Shown: one piece after another, positions 17,948 through 27,128 of the stretch
How positions within the stretch are numbered: position 1 is the stretch's first letter
How the letters are laid out: the number at the start of each line of letters is the position of its first letter
Source: Coriobacteriaceae bacterium
Lineage (GTDB): Bacteria > Actinomycetota > Coriobacteriia > Coriobacteriales > QAMH01
DNA length: 64,000 bases
Reading direction: 5' to 3'
Assembly: GCA_025992705.1 (NCBI GenBank)
Contig: DAJPGJ010000001.1
Coordinates: 1,364,001 to 1,428,000 of the forward strand
The notes under the pieces: generated by a model
Databases searched by the model: none
The model's input: only the letters and a program-made list of their open reading frames with translations
Told to the model about the DNA's origin: nothing
Translations under genes and position numbers: made by a program

Positions 17948-18040
17948 ACCGCAAAACGGGTATCATGCGCCTATATGATTAGTGCGCGAATGCGTTCGCG
18001 CCGACATGAGGCGCGTTAGGCGTCCCGAAGGAGAATGACT

Positions 18041-18736
18041 ATGGAAATCGATCGCAAGGCATTCCGCTCCCTGACCAGCGGACTCTACATCATCTCGTCT
18101 ATCGACGCCGATGGCAGACTGTGCGGATGCGTGGTCAACACGCTTCTGCAGGTTGCATCCGATCCCGCCCAGCTGCTCGTCTCCATCAACAAGCAAAACG
18201 CGACGGCAGAAGCCGTGTCCACTAGCAAGCGTTTCTGCGCGAGCGTCCTCTCGCAGGACACGACCATGGACCTCATCGGCACCTTCGGCTTCAAGTCAAG
18301 CAAGGACATCGACAAGTTCTCCGAGTTCGACCATAGCGTATGCGAATCGGGCCTCCCCCGTCTCACGCACGACACGCTTGCCACGTTTGAGGTGCGCGTC
18401 GATTCCACGGTTGACGTGGGGACCCACCTCGTCTTCATCGGCACCGTCGAGGATGCCGAGGTCGTGGGCGAGGGAACGCCCATCACCTACGATTACTACC
18501 ATCGCGTGCTGCGCGGCAAGACGCCTGCCAAGGCCGCCTCGTACAACGACGGTGACGATCCGGCAAAAGACGAGATCGTCGAGGCCGAGGAGACGGCATT
18601 CTCGGAGCAGAAGGTCGCGTGGCGCTGCAGGATGTGCGGCTATACCGTCGAGGGCTACCCGGACGGCCTCCCCGAGGACTGGCGCTGCCCCCTGTGTGGC
18701 GCGGGGCGCGACTACTTCGAAAAGGTGCTTATCTAA
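18041..18736 (+). CDS. Flavin reductase-like protein with C-terminal rubredoxin domain
   Basis: 231 residues: an FMN-binding flavin-reductase-like domain (about 1-155; FRSLTSGLYIISS, CVVNTLLQV, FCASVLSQ) joined by an acidic linker to a rubredoxin with Cys196-x2-Cys199 and Cys216-x2-Cys219. Similar high-molecular-weight rubredoxins pass electrons from NAD(P)H oxidoreductases to flavodiiron O2/NO/peroxide reductases in anaerobes. The second of two close ATGs is taken because AAGGAG is 7 bp upstream. A perfect 7-bp hairpin (17984-18001) lies in the leader. Confidence 0.9.
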   Translation: MEIDRKAFRSLTSGLYIISSIDADGRLCGCVVNTLLQVASDPAQLLVSINKQNATAEAVSTSKRFCASVLSQDTTMDLIGTFGFKSSKDIDKFSEFDHSVCESGLPRLTHDTLATFEVRVDSTVDVGTHLVFIGTVEDAEVVGEGTPITYDYYHRVLRGKTPAKAASYNDGDDPAKDEIVEAEETAFSEQKVAWRCRMCGYTVEGYPDGLPEDWRCPLCGAGRDYFEKVLI

Positions 18737-18799
18737 CGAAGCGCATCCCGCATATCGGAATTAACACAGCGGACATATCGGCCCGCTCTGTCATCGCTA

Positions 18800-18819
18800 T
18801 ATAATGTGCCAGTTGCACA
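18800..18819 (+). promoter_or_regulatory. TATAAT with overlapping operator-like palindrome
   Basis: A consensus -10 (TATAAT, 18800-18805) overlaps tgtgc-cagtt-gcaca (18805-18819), a perfect 5-5-5 palindrome. The -35 is weak. A repressor bound here would cover the start site of the downstream SDR gene. Confidence 0.5.
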
Positions 18820-18837
18820 CTTCGCGAAAGGACGATC

Positions 18838-19638
18838 ATGGGTTTTCTAGAAGGTAAGACTGCCATCATCACGGGCGGCGGTTTCGCCGCGCTCAAAAAC
18901 GGCGAGCCCGGCTCCATCGGCTACGGCATCGCCACGGCGTACGCCAAGGAGGGCGCGAACCTCGTCATCACCGGCCGCAACGTGAAGAAGCTCGAGGACG
19001 CCAAGGAGAGGCTCGAGGCCGCCTACGGCATCCAGGTGCTCCCCGTCGCCGCCGACGTCTCCGCCGGCACCGACAACAAGGCTACCGTGCAGGCCGTCGT
19101 CGACGCCGCCATCGAGAAGTTCGGCCGCATCGACGTGCTCGTCAACAACGCGCAGGCATCCGCCTCCGGCGTCACGCTCGCCGACCACACGACCGATCAG
19201 TTCGACCTGGCGATCTACTCGGGTCTGTACGCGACCTTCTACTACATGCAGGCATGCTACCCGTACCTCAAGGAGACGAAGGGCTCCGTCATCAACTTCG
19301 CCTCCGGCGCCGGCCTCTTCGGCAACTACGGCCAGTGCGCCTACGCCGCTGCCAAGGAGGGCATCCGCGGCATGAGTCGCGTGGCCGCCACCGAGTGGGG
19401 TCCCGACGGCATTAACGTCAACGTGGTCTGCCCGCTTGCCTGGACAGCGGCGCTCGAGAACTTCCAGGAGCAATACCCCGAGGCGTTCGAGGCCAACGTA
19501 CACATGCCGCCGATGGGCCACTACGGCGACGTCGAGAAGGAGATTGGCCGCGTCGTCGTCCAGCTCGCCAACCCGGACTTCAAGTTCATGAGCGGCGAGA
19601 CGCTCACGCTCGAAGGTGGCATGGGCCAGCGCCCGTAG
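18838..19638 (+). CDS. Short-chain dehydrogenase, hydroxysteroid-dehydrogenase-like
   Basis: 266-residue classical SDR with catalytic Ser (NFASGAG), Tyr and Lys (YAAAK) and the NNAQ motif. The Gly-rich loop is unusual: TGGG is separated from GSIGYGIA by an inserted segment of about ten residues. The whole chain, including the LTLEGGMGQRP end, resembles my recollection of Eggerthella-type 12-alpha-hydroxysteroid dehydrogenases, which oxidise the C12 hydroxyl of bile acids. That substrate is inferred; the SDR assignment is firm. The presence of bsh in the window makes a bile-acid role plausible. A terminator follows. Confidence 0.88.
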   Translation: MGFLEGKTAIITGGGFAALKNGEPGSIGYGIATAYAKEGANLVITGRNVKKLEDAKERLEAAYGIQVLPVAADVSAGTDNKATVQAVVDAAIEKFGRIDVLVNNAQASASGVTLADHTTDQFDLAIYSGLYATFYYMQACYPYLKETKGSVINFASGAGLFGNYGQCAYAAAKEGIRGMSRVAATEWGPDGINVNVVCPLAWTAALENFQEQYPEAFEANVHMPPMGHYGDVEKEIGRVVVQLANPDFKFMSGETLTLEGGMGQRP

Positions 19639-19662
19639 GTTTCCTCGCATCGTGCGTCATCG

Positions 19663-19700
19663 CGCCCGGTTCGGCATCACGTCGAGCCGGGCGTTTTTTT
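19663..19700 (+). terminator. Rho-independent terminator
   Basis: An 11-bp stem (cgcccggttcg / cgagccgggcg, one G-U) followed by seven T, 25 bp after the SDR stop. Confidence 0.85.
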
Positions 19701-19716
19701 CGAATGGGATGCGTTG

Positions 19717-19801
19717 CGTGTGAGACACATTGGACGGGTACGTCTGTCTCATTTTGGCTGCCAAAATGAGACAGACGTACCCGTCCAATGTGTCTCACAC
19801 G
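19717..19801. repeat. 85-bp perfect palindrome (family copy 1)
   Basis: Two 42-bp arms, fully complementary, around a single T at 19759. The arm reads cgtgtgagacacattgg, then acgggtacgtctgtctcat, then tttggc. It begins 17 bp after a terminator and ends before a flippase-like gene. The same element with three arm substitutions, each mirrored on the other arm, occurs at 52950-53025. Confidence 0.9.
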
Positions 19802-19855
19802 TCATCCTTCTTGTCCTAGAATACAGATGCACGCTTTCATCGCATGAGGAGACGC

Positions 19856-20842
19856 ATGAAGAAGAAGGACCTCATAACCCTGCTCGCGGGTGTGGCCGTC
19901 ATCGTCTTTCTCGCGGTCTTCTTCATGCGCGGTGACCAACTGCAGCATCTCATACAGACCATCGAGCGCGGAACCCCCGTCTTCCTGCTCGCCGGCCTCC
20001 TCTTCCAGCTCGGCAAGTATTTCACGCAGGGACTCTCGTTCACCTGGTGCTTCAAGGCGGCGGGTACGTCGATGCCCATCGGCGAGAACGTCGTCCTCGT
20101 CTTCCAGACCTTCTTCATGGACACGATCATTCCCTCGTTCAACATCTCGGGCACGTCAGTCGTCATCGAGGCGGCCACCAAGCGAGGCATCGAATCGGGG
20201 CGCGCCACGGGCGCCGCCCTGCTGCGTCAGGTCTCGATCAGCGCCGCCTTCGTCATCATCATGATCGTGGGATTTGCCATCCTGCTCGTCATGGGAAAGC
20301 TCGAGACGGGTTGGCTCGTTCTCGGCATCGGCGCCGTCGTGGCCGTAGGCGCAATCGTCGCCGCCATGGCGCTCGCCGCGCTGCATCCACAGTTCCTGCT
20401 CAAGATCATCGCACCCGTCGAGCACGTCATCGACAAGATGCTCGCACGGCTACACCGCCACGATATCGACGCCTCAGTCAAGAAGCTCGTGAATACCTAC
20501 TCGTCATCGGCCAAGGGCATGGTGCACAACATCTCGAGCATCGTTATCGAGCTTGTCTGGGCCGTGCTCGCCAACATCTGCGAGATCATCTGCTTCGCCT
20601 TCGTGGGACTCGCTTTCGGCGTGAACGATTTCACGGCCGTCATCTGCATCTACGTCGTCGTCACGCTCGCGGCAATGGCCTCTCCCATTCCCCAGGGCGT
20701 GGGTGTCGTCGAGGCAGCCGCACTCGTCGCGTTCACGATCTTCGGCATAGAGCAGGCAACTGGACTAGCCGTCATCATGGTCTACCGCGTCATCTGCTTC
20801 TGGCTTCCCTTCGTCCTGGGAGCCATCCTCATGCGAAAATGA
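19856..20842 (+). CDS. Flippase-like membrane protein (UPF0104 / LPG-synthase TM region)
   Basis: 328 residues with about eight membrane helices. The motif SPIPQGVGVVEAA near residue 280 and the QLGKYFTQGLSF region are typical of PF03706 proteins, the membrane half of MprF and of AglD-like lipid-linked sugar handling proteins. There is no soluble aminoacyl-transferase domain, so lysyl-lipid synthesis is unlikely; lipid flipping is the usual guess. The second ATG is chosen because AGGAG lies 4 bp upstream. A hairpin covers its stop codon. Confidence 0.85.
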   Translation: MKKKDLITLLAGVAVIVFLAVFFMRGDQLQHLIQTIERGTPVFLLAGLLFQLGKYFTQGLSFTWCFKAAGTSMPIGENVVLVFQTFFMDTIIPSFNISGTSVVIEAATKRGIESGRATGAALLRQVSISAAFVIIMIVGFAILLVMGKLETGWLVLGIGAVVAVGAIVAAMALAALHPQFLLKIIAPVEHVIDKMLARLHRHDIDASVKKLVNTYSSSAKGMVHNISSIVIELVWAVLANICEIICFAFVGLAFGVNDFTAVICIYVVVTLAAMASPIPQGVGVVEAAALVAFTIFGIEQATGLAVIMVYRVICFWLPFVLGAILMRK

Positions 20843-20907
20843 GACAGGCGCCGAACCGGGCGTGACGGGGAGGACGGGGGTTCTGTCACGCCTTCCTGCC
20901 TGTCTTA
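20840..20907. terminator. Nested hairpin spanning two convergent stop codons
   Basis: Outer arms tgagacaggc / gcctgtctta (one G-U) include the TGA of the flippase-like gene and the TAA of the convergent PH-domain gene; inner arms gcgtgac / gtcacgc nest inside. It probably ends transcription from both sides. Confidence 0.6.
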
Positions 20908-22749
20908 TCTCGAGCCACGTGGCTCGAGCCACGCCAGCCAGGCTTCGGCATCCTCTTGCGTCGCATCGATAAGCGCGTAGGTGGTACCGCCAACACCGGC
21001 CGCCGTTCGCGCCTTGATGGTCGCGGTATGCGCCATGCGCTGCAGCGGATTGGTCTTGGTGTAGCCATACTGGATCTTCTGACGCGGGAAGGTCACGGTC
21101 GACGTCGAGAAGCCGCCGTTGGTTACCTGCATAAAGCGGTGATTGAAGGCGAAGCTCGACGACCGTGCCCATAGAACGGCGCCGATGGCGCTCACGATCG
21201 TGATGACGACGGCGAGCACGTAGCAGATCATGCAAATCGAATTGCACAGCCCGTATACATCCATGGTTACGTATCCGCCGGGAACGTGCATGCGCACAAT
21301 CCCGTCATCGAGCCAGAGCCCCATGGTGAGCTGGAAGACGGCCACGATGACGGCGAGCCAGAACCCGGTGCCCTGCACGACGCAACGTCGCGTGAGGGCG
21401 CGGCGCAGCGCGACGGGAGCGACCTTGCGCCGGTCGGTCGGGACGTCCTCGAATTCGGGGACGAGCCCGGCGAGAATCTGCGGGACCTTGGCGAGCTTCA
21501 CAAAGGGATGGATGACGATGCCGCGCTTGGCCCGGGCGTTCTTGCCATCATCGCCCTCGACATTCGCATCGACTTTGGCAAGCGACACCTCGCAATAGCC
21601 AAAGAGCCTGCGAATGAACGACTGGGTGATCACGACGGCCTGAACGCGCTCGATATCGACGCCCTGAAAGGTGTGCTGCAACAGACCGTACTCGACCTCG
21701 ATGCGACTCTCGCGGCGACGCGCCCTGAACCCACCGTAGCCAATGCACGAACCGATGACCGAAAGAATCCAGACGACGAGGATGATGCCGATGACGGTGG
21801 CGGCAAGCGCGAACATGCCCGACTGGATGACGTGCATGCCCGTATCCCGCACCATCGTCGAAAACACATCGACCTCATCAGCGGGCAAGATGTCGAGAGC
21901 CGAGCCGATGAGCTCGACGATGCCGATGACGATGCCCATGAGCAGAACAGCGAAGCTCGTGTTGTTGGAAAGCCCTGCCAGGACGAGCTCCTTGTTGGAA
22001 AGACCGTACTCGTAACTCACGCGCCCACCATCATAGGCCTCGCCGGCAAACACGCCGCCCAGCTCGTCCCATGCTTCCTGGCCTACGTCGAGTATGTTGC
22101 ATCCCTCGCGTTCGTCTTGCGGTGGCACGGGGGCTTGCGGCTTCTGGGGACACGTCGCTTGCGTCTGGGGACGAACGGATTCCTGATAGCTCACTCCGCG
22201 AATCGAGGCATCCTTGCGGGCGAAGAGCTCGCTTCTGAGCCATTCTGCATCGTGTTTGGTGACGTAGGGAACGACGATGGCCTTGTTGTTGGCGCCGCCG
22301 GCCGTGTCGATGTAGAGTGTGCGCACGCCGGCGATACGCTGCAGAAGCGACGCCTTCTGGTCGACCGACTGCACCTTGTTGTACGGCACGTGCACGCGTT
22401 TCTTGGTGATGATGCCGCTGTAGAGATTGAACTCGTCGGGACCTAGGACGTAGTACAGGCGCTTGTAGGCCAACCAGTGAACGAGGAAGACTAGGCCGGT
22501 GAAGACGACAAACGCGGCGAACGAGATACCCGCCGTCACCGCGATCACGAAACCGACTTCGGCTTCCCCACCATGCATCCCTTCGGAAATGGCGCCGATG
22601 ATGCTCGAGAACATCGAGATGACCACGGCGACGAACACGACGAGAACGACCCGCAACGTCCCAAGCCAGATATAGCTATGGTGCACCTGATGCCTGACGG
22701 GCTCCGAAGCCGTCATGGTGTCTTGGCTCTGCATATCCTGCTCGCCCAT
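20905..22749 (-). CDS. PH-domain membrane protein, YdbT-like
   Basis: 614 residues with repeated bacterial PH (bPH2) domains and paired membrane helices. The first helix pair (about 25-95) leads into a bPH2 with YVLGPDEFNLYSGIITKK and VPYNKVQSVDQKASLLQRIAGV; a second unit follows with VEYGLLQHTFQGVDIERVQAVVI (about 375-420), and a third ends in VTFPRQKIQYGYTKTNPLQRM (about 560-585). YdbS/YdbT pairs are membrane proteins linked in Bacillus to bacteriocin resistance. It overlaps the upstream ydbS-like gene by one base. Confidence 0.88.
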   Translation of the reverse strand: MGEQDMQSQDTMTASEPVRHQVHHSYIWLGTLRVVLVVFVAVVISMFSSIIGAISEGMHGGEAEVGFVIAVTAGISFAAFVVFTGLVFLVHWLAYKRLYYVLGPDEFNLYSGIITKKRVHVPYNKVQSVDQKASLLQRIAGVRTLYIDTAGGANNKAIVVPYVTKHDAEWLRSELFARKDASIRGVSYQESVRPQTQATCPQKPQAPVPPQDEREGCNILDVGQEAWDELGGVFAGEAYDGGRVSYEYGLSNKELVLAGLSNNTSFAVLLMGIVIGIVELIGSALDILPADEVDVFSTMVRDTGMHVIQSGMFALAATVIGIILVVWILSVIGSCIGYGGFRARRRESRIEVEYGLLQHTFQGVDIERVQAVVITQSFIRRLFGYCEVSLAKVDANVEGDDGKNARAKRGIVIHPFVKLAKVPQILAGLVPEFEDVPTDRRKVAPVALRRALTRRCVVQGTGFWLAVIVAVFQLTMGLWLDDGIVRMHVPGGYVTMDVYGLCNSICMICYVLAVVITIVSAIGAVLWARSSSFAFNHRFMQVTNGGFSTSTVTFPRQKIQYGYTKTNPLQRMAHTATIKARTAAGVGGTTYALIDATQEDAEAWLAWLEPRGSR

Positions 22750-23240
22750 TACACGTCCTCGCGAGCCAGGCGCGCAAGCTCGGCGGCACGATCACGCAAC
22801 GCCTCCGCGCTCTGGGTGTCCAAACCGGGAATCTCGTGCGACCCGGCTGCGGTGGAAACCGTGACCGAGGCGAGCCTGAAGGCCCGCAAGATGGGCCCTT
22901 GGCGCGTGTCGGTGTTCTGCACGCGAATGAACGGGATGATGTAGCGCTTGCGCCAGATGATGCCCTTGGCGATGTCGAGGTATTCGTCAGAGAGCTCGTA
23001 GCGCCAGCGAACGTAGCGAATCGGCGGCAGAATCACGAGGAAGATGACGAGCATGACGACAAGTGCGGCTATAAGCGCGATGCACACGGTAGCTACCCAC
23101 CCTTCGCTGGGGTCAACCGCGGCGATGATCGCGAACGGGACGAAGCAGCAGAGAAACGCCAGAACGATCCAGATAGCGTCGTTTATACGCCAAACATTCT
23201 TGATTCTCGGATCCAGCTTCTGTTCTGGCAGCGCACGCAT
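22749..23240 (-). CDS. PH-domain membrane protein, YdbS-like
   Basis: 163 residues: two membrane helices (about 22-75) then a bPH2 domain with WRYELSDEYLDIAKGIIWRK and IPFIRVQNTDTRQGPILRAF. This is the short partner of the YdbS/YdbT pair; its stop shares a base with the start of the longer partner, so both are translated from one message. Function beyond envelope association is not shown by sequence. Confidence 0.88.
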   Translation of the reverse strand: MRALPEQKLDPRIKNVWRINDAIWIVLAFLCCFVPFAIIAAVDPSEGWVATVCIALIAALVVMLVIFLVILPPIRYVRWRYELSDEYLDIAKGIIWRKRYIIPFIRVQNTDTRQGPILRAFRLASVTVSTAAGSHEIPGLDTQSAEALRDRAAELARLAREDV

Positions 23241-23315
23241 GATTTGCCCTTCACTCGACGACGGGATTGTTCATGAATCGAGAGTATAACAGGACGGGGA
23301 ATGAGACAGGGGGCC

Positions 23316-23408
23316 AGACTGGTGACGCAGGGTGACGCAGGACGGGGATAATGTCACCTATAAACGGTGACATTATCCCCGTCCTGCGTCACCCTGCGTC
23401 ACCAGTCT
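23316..23408. repeat. 93-bp hairpin with 43-bp perfect arms
   Basis: Arms at 23316-23358 and 23366-23408 are exactly complementary around a 7-nt loop (tataaac). Each arm contains a direct duplication of ggtgacgcag followed by a gacggggataatgtcacc block. The sequence differs from the 19.7/52.9 kb palindromes, but fragments aatgagacag and aatgagaca flank it on both sides, as near those elements. It lies in the 342-bp region between ydbS-like and baeRF genes. Confidence 0.9.
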
Positions 23409-23582
23409 TGAGATTCAGCTCACTCAAACCTGACACGCCAATGAGACAAAAGTGCTCTGGCGCGTTTTGTCACATTACAGATTTCAATAACATTCTCATA
23501 TTATTCCGTGAACGGATACAAATAGCCCATAAACGTGCTATTCTATCTATAGAATATATATGGCGAGAGAAGGAGGCTCCCC

Positions 23583-24479
23583 ATGAATAAGGAAAGAATG
23601 CACGAGCTCGTCGAGGGCATACACATGATAGACGAGGTCGATCCCGCGGACTTCAAGACCATCAAAACAGACTTCGAGTTCGAGGAGCCACCCGCCGTCT
23701 CCATCTACATGCCCGTCCAGCACACCGAACGTGACATGCGCCGCAACAACTGGGATCGCATCGAGTTCAAGGACCTGGCAAAGGAGGCCAAGCGCCAGCT
23801 GCTCGCCAGCTGGGATGAGCGCGAGGTCAAGCCCATCCTCGAAAAGCTCGACTACATGTCCAAGCGTCAGGACATGGAGCTGTGGCTCGAGGCCAAGAAG
23901 GGCCTCGCCTTCTTCCTCAACGTCAAGACCTGCTACGTCTACAACATGGACATGACGCCCAAGGCCCAGGTCGTCGTCGGCGACGATTACGACTTCGCCC
24001 AGCTCAACGGCGAAATCATCGAGGACACGGCATCGCGTTTCAAGCTTCTGCTCCTCAACGCCGATTTCTTCGCCGTGCTCGACGGCAACGACCAGGGCGT
24101 GCACTTCGAGGAGTTCCCGGAAGACGTCAAGCACTACTTCGCCGAGACCTTCCCGGAGTTCGACGGAGAGGTCACGGCGCTTGACTACTACAGCCTCGAG
24201 GACCATCTGCCCCCCTATCACGGGTGGAAGTCTCGCAATGACGTCAAGCAAGAGGAAGCGCGCAAGTTCTTCCGCTATGTCGACAAGGTGATGAACGACG
24301 AGATCGTCCGTGACGAGACCGACATCCCCGTCATCCTCGTGACCGCACCGGAACATCTCCACGACTTCCGCGAGGTGTGCACCTTCAAGGCCCTGTACCC
24401 CAAGGCAATCGAGAAGGACCCGCGCGGCCTCACGGGCGGCGAGCTCGTCGCCGACGCGCTCGAAGTGCTCGGCAGCTAA
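23583..24479 (+). CDS. Bacterial archaeo-eukaryotic release-factor-like protein (baeRF)
   Basis: 298-residue soluble acidic protein. The N-terminal EPPAVSIYMPVQHTERD...RIEFKDLAKEA and the central GLAFFLN...LLLLNADFFAVLDGN segments match the layout of baeRF proteins, predicted relatives of eRF1/Pelota proposed to act on stalled or hibernating ribosomes. I see no GGQ motif. A likely extended -10 (TG-C-TATTCT) and a strong aaggagg lie upstream. The exact baeRF subfamily is not resolved. Confidence 0.75.
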   Translation: MNKERMHELVEGIHMIDEVDPADFKTIKTDFEFEEPPAVSIYMPVQHTERDMRRNNWDRIEFKDLAKEAKRQLLASWDEREVKPILEKLDYMSKRQDMELWLEAKKGLAFFLNVKTCYVYNMDMTPKAQVVVGDDYDFAQLNGEIIEDTASRFKLLLLNADFFAVLDGNDQGVHFEEFPEDVKHYFAETFPEFDGEVTALDYYSLEDHLPPYHGWKSRNDVKQEEARKFFRYVDKVMNDEIVRDETDIPVILVTAPEHLHDFREVCTFKALYPKAIEKDPRGLTGGELVADALEVLGS

Positions 24480-24496
24480 TTCGCGGGTAGGCAATC

Positions 24497-25489
24497 ATGA
24501 CGAAGGGCAAGGGCAAGCGCATCGCACTGTGGGCCATCGGCATCGCGGCGGGCGTGCTCGTCCTCGCCCTCGTCGTCATCAACGCGTACGTGCGCGTCGC
24601 GTACCACACGTACTACTCCGAGGCGCAGCGCGAGTTCAACATTCCCGGCATCCATGACGGGTTCGTGTGCCAGGACCTCGATTATTACGATGAGGGCAGC
24701 TGCTGGTTCTTCAGCGGCTATGACGCAAGCGGTGGCCCTTCGTATGTCTATCGTCGCGATGCCGATGGCACCGTCGCCCGTCTGCTCGTGACGCTCCCCG
24801 ACGGCTCGATCTACGATGACCACGGCTCGGCCATAACGACGAACAGCCAATATGCCTTCCTGGCGAGCGAGGATGGCTACTTCGTCCTCAGTGCATCAGA
24901 CCTCGCCTCGGCAAGCGCCGGCAGCGCGGTGCAGACCATCTCCGCAGTCGATCTCGACATCACGCCGGCCTTCATGAACATCGAAAACGACACGCTTTAC
25001 GCGGGTACCTTCCACCTCATTCCAAGCTATCCCGCCCCTGCGGAGCATCACCTCATCGTGCCTGACGGCAGCGAGAATGCCGGGGTCATACTCGCCTATC
25101 CGGCAGATGCAAACGGCGCATTTGGCTACGCCACGCAGGCAGCCTACGTCTATTCCATCCCGGATGCCGTCCAGGGCATGGCAGTGCTTCCCGATGGCAA
25201 TATCATGCTCTCGAGCTCATACGGGCTCACCTCCTCGCACCTGCGCACCTACGACGTGCACGATGCGCAGCAAGGTGCGGCCTTCCTCGTCGATGGGCGC
25301 GAGGTGCCTCTATACTTCATCGATTCGACCAACCTCGTGGCAGACCTCGTTGCCCCGCCCATGAGCGAGGGCATCGAAAGCCACGACGGGCGCATCTGGA
25401 TATCGGAGGAATCCGCAGGTAACAAGTACCTCTTTGGCAAGCTCTTCGGTGCCGGCTCCGTGTACTCGATCCCGGCTCAACAGCTCTAA
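24497..25489 (+). CDS. Membrane-anchored extracytoplasmic protein, beta-propeller-like
   Basis: 330 residues: a basic N-terminus and one hydrophobic helix (about 9-30) that is probably an uncleaved signal anchor, then an extracytoplasmic domain rich in beta-strand-like repeats ending in short aromatic/Gly turns (QYAFLASEDGYFVLSAS, AAYVYSIPDAVQGMAVLPDGNIMLSSS). The spacing suggests an incomplete six-bladed propeller of the SMP-30/YncE kind. No catalytic site is visible. It lies 17 bp after the baeRF gene and overlaps the end of the convergent GGDEF gene by 4 bp. Confidence 0.75.
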   Translation: MTKGKGKRIALWAIGIAAGVLVLALVVINAYVRVAYHTYYSEAQREFNIPGIHDGFVCQDLDYYDEGSCWFFSGYDASGGPSYVYRRDADGTVARLLVTLPDGSIYDDHGSAITTNSQYAFLASEDGYFVLSASDLASASAGSAVQTISAVDLDITPAFMNIENDTLYAGTFHLIPSYPAPAEHHLIVPDGSENAGVILAYPADANGAFGYATQAAYVYSIPDAVQGMAVLPDGNIMLSSSYGLTSSHLRTYDVHDAQQGAAFLVDGREVPLYFIDSTNLVADLVAPPMSEGIESHDGRIWISEESAGNKYLFGKLFGAGSVYSIPAQQL

Positions 25490-27030
25490 TGCCCGATCTC
25501 GTCCTCGTAGAAGGCGAAGTGTCCCTTATCCAAGCGCTTGACCTTGTAGAGCGCTTCATCGGCCTGCGCGTATAGATCGGCAAAGCTAGCCTTGCCCTCC
25601 GATGGATCATGGACGCGAATGCCCACCGAAACGCTCACCGCCATGTCACCCGCAGGCAAATCGTCGATGCGTTCGAGGCTCTGGTCGATGCGTTCGAGAA
25701 TGGCATGCAAGGTATCCTTGTCAGTCGTCCCGGAGATGGCAATGGCGAACTCGTCACCGCCCATGCGGCAGGCAATGTCGGAAGAGCGGATGACCTTGCT
25801 GAAGACCCTGGCAACGCTACGCAGGACCTTGTCCCCCATCGCATGACCATAGGTATCGTTGATACCCTTGAGATCGTCGAGATCGATCATGAGCAGGGCG
25901 AAGGGTTCCTCGCGCTCGATCATGGCGTTGACCTGCATCGTGAAAGCCTGGCGACGCATGAGATGAGTCAACTCGTCAAGATATAGACAGTCTGACCAAA
26001 AATGGTTGTAGACATCCCGCAGGGCGTAGCGGACCTGATGGACATCACGTACATCCTCGAGCGTAAGCACCTGTGCCTCGCAGCGCACCTCTTCGTCGAG
26101 CTTGCTCGGCATGGGCAGCGACTCGGGCATGGACGTCGTGCCCCGCCAGCGTGGCACCGGCAACACGAGCAGCACGTTATCGGTGAAGGTGCCGCACATG
26201 AAGCCACTGCCCGCATACGCGACCTGCTCGTTGACCGCCTTCATTGCGCGCACGACCTCGGATTCCTCGCCAAAGAAGAGGTAGCAGCCCAGTTTGACCT
26301 CGTCAGACTGGGCGATACGCTCCTGGAGCATGGTGCTGCAGGCCAGAAAATTGTAAAGCCCCGTCTTGGGCGAGATATAGAGACGCGCATCCTCCATGGT
26401 GACCATGAGCCCAATCATGATCATGACAAGACCAGGGCTCGTGATGAGGATGTAGGGCCAGATCACCTGCACGATGGCGACGGCGATGAGCACGAGGAAG
26501 GATGCGAGAAGCACGAGATTGTTGATGTGCCCGAGCACCGTGCGATAGCGCACAAGCAACACGATGAGCAGGATGATCGTATAGGCCACCATGATGTAGA
26601 GCACGTAGGCCTTGGGTCCGAGCGAATACGAGCCTTGTGGCGTGTCGACGTACTCGATGGGCAGGACAAGCTGCGCTGCGATGATGAGCGCGCAAATCAC
26701 GCAGCTGAAGATGATGAGGTTTCGCTGGCTTCCCCCGCCCATGCGCTCGATGAGCATGAGCACGTAGATGAGCAGCAGGGCGCACCACAGCGCGAGCGTG
26801 ACGAGGAAGACGAGATGCCATCCGTAGTTGAAGGCATCAGGAACGAGCGTACGATTGTTGACGGTGTACTCCGTCACCGAGGCGGCGCAGAGATTCGCGA
26901 TGCTCACATAACCCATGCAGGAAAACACGCGAGACGCCTTCGTGGGCAGGCGGCGCTTGCGCAGGAAGAGCGGCAGGCAATAAAGCATGATGACGAGGCA
27001 CGCCAAAGGCAGGCGAATCTGCATGTACAT
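25486..27030 (-). CDS. Membrane-bound GGDEF diguanylate cyclase
   Basis: 514 residues: seven or eight N-terminal membrane helices (about 5-225), a linker domain (about 230-340) and a C-terminal GGDEF domain (about 350-510) with an intact CRMGGDEFAIAIS active site and an RSSD inhibitory site five residues before it. Expected to make cyclic-di-GMP in response to a membrane or extracellular cue. No EAL domain is present. Its 3' end overlaps the convergent upstream gene by 4 bp. Confidence 0.9.
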   Translation of the reverse strand: MYMQIRLPLACLVIMLYCLPLFLRKRRLPTKASRVFSCMGYVSIANLCAASVTEYTVNNRTLVPDAFNYGWHLVFLVTLALWCALLLIYVLMLIERMGGGSQRNLIIFSCVICALIIAAQLVLPIEYVDTPQGSYSLGPKAYVLYIMVAYTIILLIVLLVRYRTVLGHINNLVLLASFLVLIAVAIVQVIWPYILITSPGLVMIMIGLMVTMEDARLYISPKTGLYNFLACSTMLQERIAQSDEVKLGCYLFFGEESEVVRAMKAVNEQVAYAGSGFMCGTFTDNVLLVLPVPRWRGTTSMPESLPMPSKLDEEVRCEAQVLTLEDVRDVHQVRYALRDVYNHFWSDCLYLDELTHLMRRQAFTMQVNAMIEREEPFALLMIDLDDLKGINDTYGHAMGDKVLRSVARVFSKVIRSSDIACRMGGDEFAIAISGTTDKDTLHAILERIDQSLERIDDLPAGDMAVSVSVGIRVHDPSEGKASFADLYAQADEALYKVKRLDKGHFAFYEDEIGH

Positions 27031-27128
27031 CCCGTGCCCCTCCCCTCGTGAACGCCAAGAGAATCAAGCGCAGATTATACCATCGCGGCCGCTCTACGCG
27101 CCTCGAGGGGAACGCCGACGCGCTGCCG

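Noticed and set aside
17984..18001. gcgcgaa-tgcg-ttcgcgc hairpin as terminator of the CmpB-like gene
   Set aside because: No T-run follows; it lies close to the next gene and may be a leader hairpin, but I could not assign a role.
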